8,491 bases of DNA from Trueperaceae bacterium (lineage in GTDB: Bacteria > Deinococcota > Deinococci > Deinococcales > Trueperaceae): assembly GCA_024636105.1 (NCBI GenBank), contig JAGXHO010000039.1:1-8491 (forward strand), given 5' to 3'. Both the position numbers and the translations under genes were made by a program. Numbering within the stretch: the first letter of the stretch is position 1; each line of letters begins with the position of its first letter. Shown here in pieces: positions 6,469 to 8,491 of this stretch. A model generated the notes under the pieces. That model was not told the origin of the DNA and searched no databases. It saw nothing but the letters and a program-made list of their open reading frames with translations.

Positions 6469-7439
6469 GGGCCGCTCCGCCGCACGCGCGGGTCGAGCAA
6501 CGGGTAGACCGCGTCCGAGACGACGTTCGCCAGGATCACCGAGACCGTCAGAATCAGGAACGCCCCCTGGAGCACCGGGTAGTCGCGGTTGAGCACCGCT
6601 TGGTACAGGAGCGTGCCGATGCCGGGGTACGAGAACACGGTCTCGATGACGGTCGCGCCGCCGACCAGGAAGCCCAGGTTCAGGAACACGACCGTCGAGA
6701 CGGGGAGCAGCGCGTTGCGGGCGGCGTGCTTTAGGAGCACCCGCCGCTCGGACATCCCCTTCGAGCGCGCCGTTCGGACGTAGTCCTGCCCGAGCGCGTC
6801 GAGCATCGCGTAGCGCATCACCAGGAAGGTGCCCGAAAGGCTCGCGAGGGTCAGGGTGGTCGCGGGAAGCACCAGGTGCCGGAGGACGTCGACCACGTAG
6901 GGCCAACCGGCCTTGGGGCCCCATGGCGTCACCGCGCCGAAGATCGGTAACCAGCGCAACTCGACCGCGAACACCGCGATGAACAGCATGCCGAGCCAGA
7001 ACGTCGGCAGCGAGTCGACCACGATGGCGCCAGTGAGCGTCGCGGTGTCGAAGGACTTCCCCCGACGCCAGGCAGCGATCGCCCCGACGACGATGCCGAA
7101 CACGGTCGCCACCAGCAGGCTCGACCCCACCAGGAGCAGCGTCCATGGGATGCGCTCGCGGATCGCCGCCGAGACTGGCTTGCCGAGCTGGTACGAGAAG
7201 CCCCACTCGCCACGCACGACGTTGCCGAGGTAGGTGGCGTACTGGGCCGGGAGGCTGCGGTCGAGCCCGTAGCGGGCGCGGATCTCGTCGAGCTGCGCCG
7301 GCGCGAGCATGCCCACGTCCTCGCCGGCCAAGAACCGCAGGGGGCTGCCTGGCATCGCGCGCGGCAGGAAGAAGTTGAGGGTGAGGGCGGCCAGCAGCAC
7401 GAGCGCGTACTGGCCGACCCGACCGGCGTACCAGGTCAA
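6465..7439 (-). CDS. ABC transporter permease, DppB/OppB type
   Basis: Inner-membrane permease of a peptide/nickel-type ABC importer, 324 residues, which is the usual family length. The first membrane helix (YALVLLAALTLNFFLPRAMP, 11-30) is followed by the typical PGSPLRFLAGED region. A periplasmic segment contains IRARYGLDRSLPAQYATYLG and GEWGFSY (78-83). Helices then surround VDSLPTFWLGML, and the cytosolic coupling loop is DYVRTARSKGMSERRVLLKH (219-238) plus AARNALLP. GATVIETVFSYPGIGTLLYQ and a C-terminal YPLLDPRVR complete the DppB pattern. The proposed start is TTG at 7439, chosen because it places the first helix correctly and has GGGG seven bases upstream; no in-frame ATG or GTG fits better. 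The gene begins 22 bases after the binding-protein stop, and its own stop overlaps the next start. Confidence 0.92.
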   Translation of the reverse strand: MTWYAGRVGQYALVLLAALTLNFFLPRAMPGSPLRFLAGEDVGMLAPAQLDEIRARYGLDRSLPAQYATYLGNVVRGEWGFSYQLGKPVSAAIRERIPWTLLLVGSSLLVATVFGIVVGAIAAWRRGKSFDTATLTGAIVVDSLPTFWLGMLFIAVFAVELRWLPIFGAVTPWGPKAGWPYVVDVLRHLVLPATTLTLASLSGTFLVMRYAMLDALGQDYVRTARSKGMSERRVLLKHAARNALLPVSTVVFLNLGFLVGGATVIETVFSYPGIGTLLYQAVLNRDYPVLQGAFLILTVSVILANVVSDAVYPLLDPRVRRSGP

Positions 7440-7446
7440 CGGTGGT

Positions 7447-7450
7447 CCCC
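7447..7450 (-). promoter_or_regulatory. Probable ribosome binding site for the DppB-type permease
   Basis: The minus strand reads TAGGGGACCACCG just before the TTG at 7439, giving a GGGG core with a seven-base spacer. It is weaker than the AGGAGG ahead of the PIG-L-like gene, and with a TTG start it may limit permease translation relative to the binding protein. It supports this start because no other start codon is suitably placed. Confidence 0.5.
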
Positions 7451-7461
7451 TAGAGCCCGAC

Positions 7462-8491
7462 TCACGGTCGGACGAACGACCCCTTGTGGATGATCCCTTG
7501 GCCCGCCATGAAGCTCCAGCCGTCGTACACAGCGGGACGGTAGGCGTAGATCCCGTCCTGGTAGAAGAGCGTGATGAACGGCAGGTCGGAGGCCAGGCGC
7601 TCCTGCGCCTCGTAGAGGAGGGCGCGCCGGGCGTCGTCGTCGGTGGTGACGAGGGCCGCGTCGACGAGGCGGTCGGCCTCGGCGTCGGCGTACCCGGAGA
7701 GGTTGAGCGTCCCCCGAGTGGGGTCCGAGTGCAGCAGGCCGCGGAGGTTGGCCTGGGCGTTCACGGGCGCGCTCCAGCCGAACATCGACATCTGGTAGTC
7801 GCGGCCGCCCGCGACGTTGAAGTCGGGCCAGGCGCGCTGGACGAGCGCCTCGTTCTCGATGCTGCGTACGGTGACGGCGATGCCGACGGCGTTGAGGTCG
7901 AGCGCGATCAGCTCGGCGGCGCGCAGGCGGACCGGGTTGTTGGCTGGTGCGAGGAACTCGAAGGCGAGCCGCGTGCCGTCCGCGTGGGCGAACACGCCGT
8001 CGGCGCCGCGCGCGTAGCCGGCGGCCTCGAGCTCCGCCGCGACGGCCGCCGCGTCCAGGCGCGGGTACTCCGCCGTCGCCGGGTTCGCGAAGCGCGAAGC
8101 CGGGTGCAAGAACCCGGGCGTGCCGGCAGTTCCATAGCCGAGAAGCAGCACGTCGATGAGGCGCTGGTAGTCGATCGCGCCGGCGATCGCGCGGCGCACG
8201 GCGACGTCGGCGAGGCCCGGCTGTTCGACGTCCATGATCAGGAGCGTCGAGGGGAACCCGGCGCCGCGCTGCACGGCCAGCTCGCTCGAGGCCTCGAAGC
8301 GCTCGACCGACCCGGCGGGGACCGGCCGCGTGGCGACGTCGACCTGGTTCGCCTGGAGCGCTTGGAAGGTGGCGGTCTCGTCACGGATCACTACGGCGAC
8401 GATCTCCGCGTGCGCGGGAGCGGGTCCCCAGAAGTCGGCGTTCGCCTCGAGGCGGTAGTACTGGTCGGTCACGTACTCGACGAGTCGGTAC
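7462..8491 (-). CDS. ABC transporter substrate-binding protein, family 5 (SBP_bac_5), 5' partial
   Basis: The C-terminal ~342 residues of an extracellular solute-binding protein for a peptide/oligosaccharide/opine-type importer. The frame stays open to the window edge, and YRLVEYVTDQYYRLEANADF immediately resembles the family segment 'GTGPYRLVEY...LxxNPDYWG', so the GTG at 8472 is internal, not the start. Further family features are FQALQANQVDVATRP, LADVAVRRAIAGAIDYQRLI (about 8155-8214), and a pocket-lining segment YQMSMFGWSAPVNAQANLRG. The C-terminal YADAEADRLVDAALVTTDDD is followed by ARRALLYEAQERLASDLPFI and ending YDGWSFMAGQ. Family members are usually 500-600 residues, so the signal peptide and about a third of the N-terminal part lie outside the window. 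It should be periplasmic or a surface lipoprotein. It is the furthest upstream visible gene of the operon, directly followed by its two permeases. The ligand cannot be predicted. Confidence 0.92.
   Translation of the reverse strand, partial: YRLVEYVTDQYYRLEANADFWGPAPAHAEIVAVVIRDETATFQALQANQVDVATRPVPAGSVERFEASSELAVQRGAGFPSTLLIMDVEQPGLADVAVRRAIAGAIDYQRLIDVLLLGYGTAGTPGFLHPASRFANPATAEYPRLDAAAVAAELEAAGYARGADGVFAHADGTRLAFEFLAPANNPVRLRAAELIALDLNAVGIAVTVRSIENEALVQRAWPDFNVAGGRDYQMSMFGWSAPVNAQANLRGLLHSDPTRGTLNLSGYADAEADRLVDAALVTTDDDARRALLYEAQERLASDLPFITLFYQDGIYAYRPAVYDGWSFMAGQGIIHKGSFVRP

Noticed and set aside
6469..7206. N-terminal extension of the DppC-type frame
   Set aside because: It is a shadow of the DppB-type gene; the GTGA overlap with an upstream GGAG gives a normal family-length protein.

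Overview
The window is GC-rich double-stranded bacterial DNA with dense coding. It uses GTG and TTG starts freely and has tightly packed, translationally coupled genes. Nothing in it fixes the taxon. A large BTAD/NB-ARC/TPR regulator, dipeptide-type ABC permeases, a PIG-L-like protein and an IS21-type transposase together would fit a high-GC Deinococcota (Trueperaceae-like), Chloroflexota or Actinomycetota genome. That is inference, not a measured assignment.

Layout. (1) Positions 2-2626, plus strand: the 3' part of a large STAND-type transcriptional regulator whose DNA-binding N-terminus lies upstream of the window. (2) About 2705-3453: a decayed IS21-family insertion sequence. A minus-strand integrase-core fragment (2731-3249) is flanked on both sides by short shared motifs (CTACCG, CCGCGAAA), and no istB is present. 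A 16-bp perfect palindrome (3438-3453) marks its right side, next to the end of the following operon. (3) Positions 8491 down to 3514, minus strand: one compact operon read right to left. It encodes a family 5 extracellular solute-binding protein (5' end outside the window), a DppB/OppB-type permease, a DppC/OppC-type permease, a PIG-L/LmbE-fold protein and an MFS transporter. Gaps are 22 nt, a 4-nt overlap, 23 nt and 1 nt, so the five genes are almost certainly co-transcribed. The promoter lies beyond the right edge.

How the genes may work together. The binding protein and two permeases form the import half of a peptide/opine/oligosaccharide-type ABC transporter. Its ATPase subunits are not in the window and must be encoded upstream or elsewhere. 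The PIG-L-like protein would be expected to act on the imported compound or a derivative, and the MFS protein to export a product or analogue. The most notable observation is that the PIG-L-like protein keeps the family's overall architecture but has lost the recognisable AHPDDE and HPDH metal-binding motifs. It may therefore be a pseudoenzyme or have different chemistry.

No tRNA, rRNA, CRISPR array or convincing intrinsic terminator was seen.
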